In this document: positions 5,268 through 5,967 of the stretch, piece after piece
Position numbering within the stretch: position 1 is the first letter of the stretch
Layout of the letters: each line of letters starts with the position of its first letter
Assembly (NCBI GenBank): GCA_900556615.1
Contig: USPP01000110.1
Coordinates: 1 to 5,967 of the forward strand
Length of the DNA stretch: 5,967 nucleotides
DNA from: an uncultured Eubacteriales bacterium
GTDB lineage: Bacteria > Bacillota > Clostridia > Oscillospirales > CAG-272
Direction: 5' to 3'
The notes under the pieces: generated by a model
Told to the model about the DNA's origin: nothing
The model's input: only the letters and a program-made list of their open reading frames with translations
Database searches by the model: none
Position numbers and translations under genes: made by a program

Positions 5268-5967
5268 ATGGCAGTTACTCCAATGATGCAGCAGTATCTT
5301 GAAATAAAAAATAAATACAAGGATTCCATCCTCTTTTACCGTCTCGGAGATTTCTACGAAATGTTTTACGATGACGCTAAAGTTGTATCCAAGGAGTTGG
5401 AGCTTACTCTTACCGGGCGAAGCTGCGGAGAAGAGGAACGCGCCCCGATGTGCGGGGTACCTTTTCACAGCGCCGATACCTATATCGGGCGTCTTGTTGC
5501 CAAAGGATATAAGGTTGTTGTCTGCGAACAGATGGAGGATCCCGCAAAAGCAAAGGGACTCGTAAAGCGTGATATCGTCAGGGTTGTTACTCCCGGTACG
5601 GTTATTGACAATACGCAGCTCGTGGAATCACAGAATAACTATCTGTGTGCGGTATGCTTCGACAGCGGTGCATCGGGTATTGCTTTTGTAGATGTTTCAA
5701 CGGGAGAGATGTCGGCAACTTCCCTTGAGGGAAACGATATGGTTGACAGGCTTCTGAACGAACTCGGAATTTATCAGCCTAAAGAAATAATGGTAAATGA
5801 GTCTCTGGACTCTTTTCCGCGTATAAAGGAATATGCCGAGCAGCGTCTTCATGCCTTTATCACCGAAAAGCATGACGACAGATTTGATTATGCCAAGTGT
5901 CTTGCTTCGGTTTCCAGACAATTCGGTTCTCTCGCCAAGGAGACGGCAGAAAAAGGAACCTGTGCCG
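5268..5967 (+). CDS. mutS: DNA mismatch repair protein MutS, 3'-partial
   Basis: The frame runs without a stop from ATG 5268 to the window edge, giving 233 whole codons; full MutS is usually 850-900 residues, so only the N-terminal part is here. MutS binds base mismatches and small loops in newly copied DNA and, with MutL, starts mismatch repair. The opening MAVTPMMQQYLEIK and GDFYEMFYDDA are typical of domain I. The mismatch-probing Phe-x-Glu motif is F29-Y30-E31, equal to Phe36 and Glu38 of the E. coli protein. Further domain I landmarks are APMCGVPFHSADTYIGRLV, CEQMEDPAKAKG and VKRDIVRVVTPGT (to about residue 110). The connector domain begins near NNYLCAVCF with FVDVSTGEM. The Walker ATPase domain lies beyond the window. 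In many Firmicutes mutS follows miaB and precedes mutL, so mutL is expected next. No frameshift or odd residue is seen. Confidence 0.97.
   Translation, partial: MAVTPMMQQYLEIKNKYKDSILFYRLGDFYEMFYDDAKVVSKELELTLTGRSCGEEERAPMCGVPFHSADTYIGRLVAKGYKVVVCEQMEDPAKAKGLVKRDIVRVVTPGTVIDNTQLVESQNNYLCAVCFDSGASGIAFVDVSTGEMSATSLEGNDMVDRLLNELGIYQPKEIMVNESLDSFPRIKEYAEQRLHAFITEKHDDRFDYAKCLASVSRQFGSLAKETAEKGTCA

Noticed and set aside
5371..5565. A 64-codon + strand frame within mutS.
   Set aside because: It overlaps the conserved MutS domain I in another frame and has no ribosome binding site.

Overview
The window looks like a piece of a low-to-moderate GC Firmicutes chromosome, most likely a gut-type clostridium of the Ruminococcaceae/Oscillospiraceae kind. 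The evidence is the Gram-positive style Shine-Dalgarno sites, the miaB-to-mutS neighbourhood, the very long MacB-like ABC ATPase/permease fusion, and a small zinc-ribbon protein of a type I associate with these bacteria. All recognised genes are on the + strand.

Region by region: (1) Positions 1-2589 hold the 3' part of a fused ABC transporter. It has the end of an ATPase domain, one membrane helix, a very large outside domain and three C-terminal membrane helices. Its start and Walker A lie upstream of the window. (2) Positions 2590-2806 hold two stem-loops, the second a good intrinsic terminator. A sigma-A-type promoter with perfect -35 and -10 hexamers at 17-bp spacing follows, then a leader of about 70 nt. 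(3) Positions 2807-4237 are a complete miaB, the tRNA methylthiotransferase. (4) Positions 4268-5050 are one reading frame for a zinc-ribbon protein, broken by an in-frame TAA at 4703-4705 into an N-terminal zinc-ribbon part and a C-terminal part. (5) Positions 5051-5267 are non-coding, with an AT-rich start, a GC-rich block and several possible hairpins. (6) From 5268 to the window end is the N-terminal third or less of mutS, the mismatch-recognition ATPase. It is open at the 3' edge.

How the genes relate: the transporter is transcriptionally separate, ended by the terminator. miaB starts a new unit from its strong promoter. The zinc-ribbon frame follows only 30 nt later with its own Shine-Dalgarno site and is probably cotranscribed. 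No clear terminator stands between it and mutS, so mutS may be read from the miaB promoter, possibly modulated by its folded leader. miaB close to mutS is a familiar clostridial/bacillar arrangement; the broken zinc-ribbon gene between them is the accessory part.

I see no CRISPR array, tRNA, rRNA, insertion sequence or clear new defence system. The points most worth a second look are the nonsense-split zinc-ribbon gene and the GC-rich, foldable leader in front of mutS.
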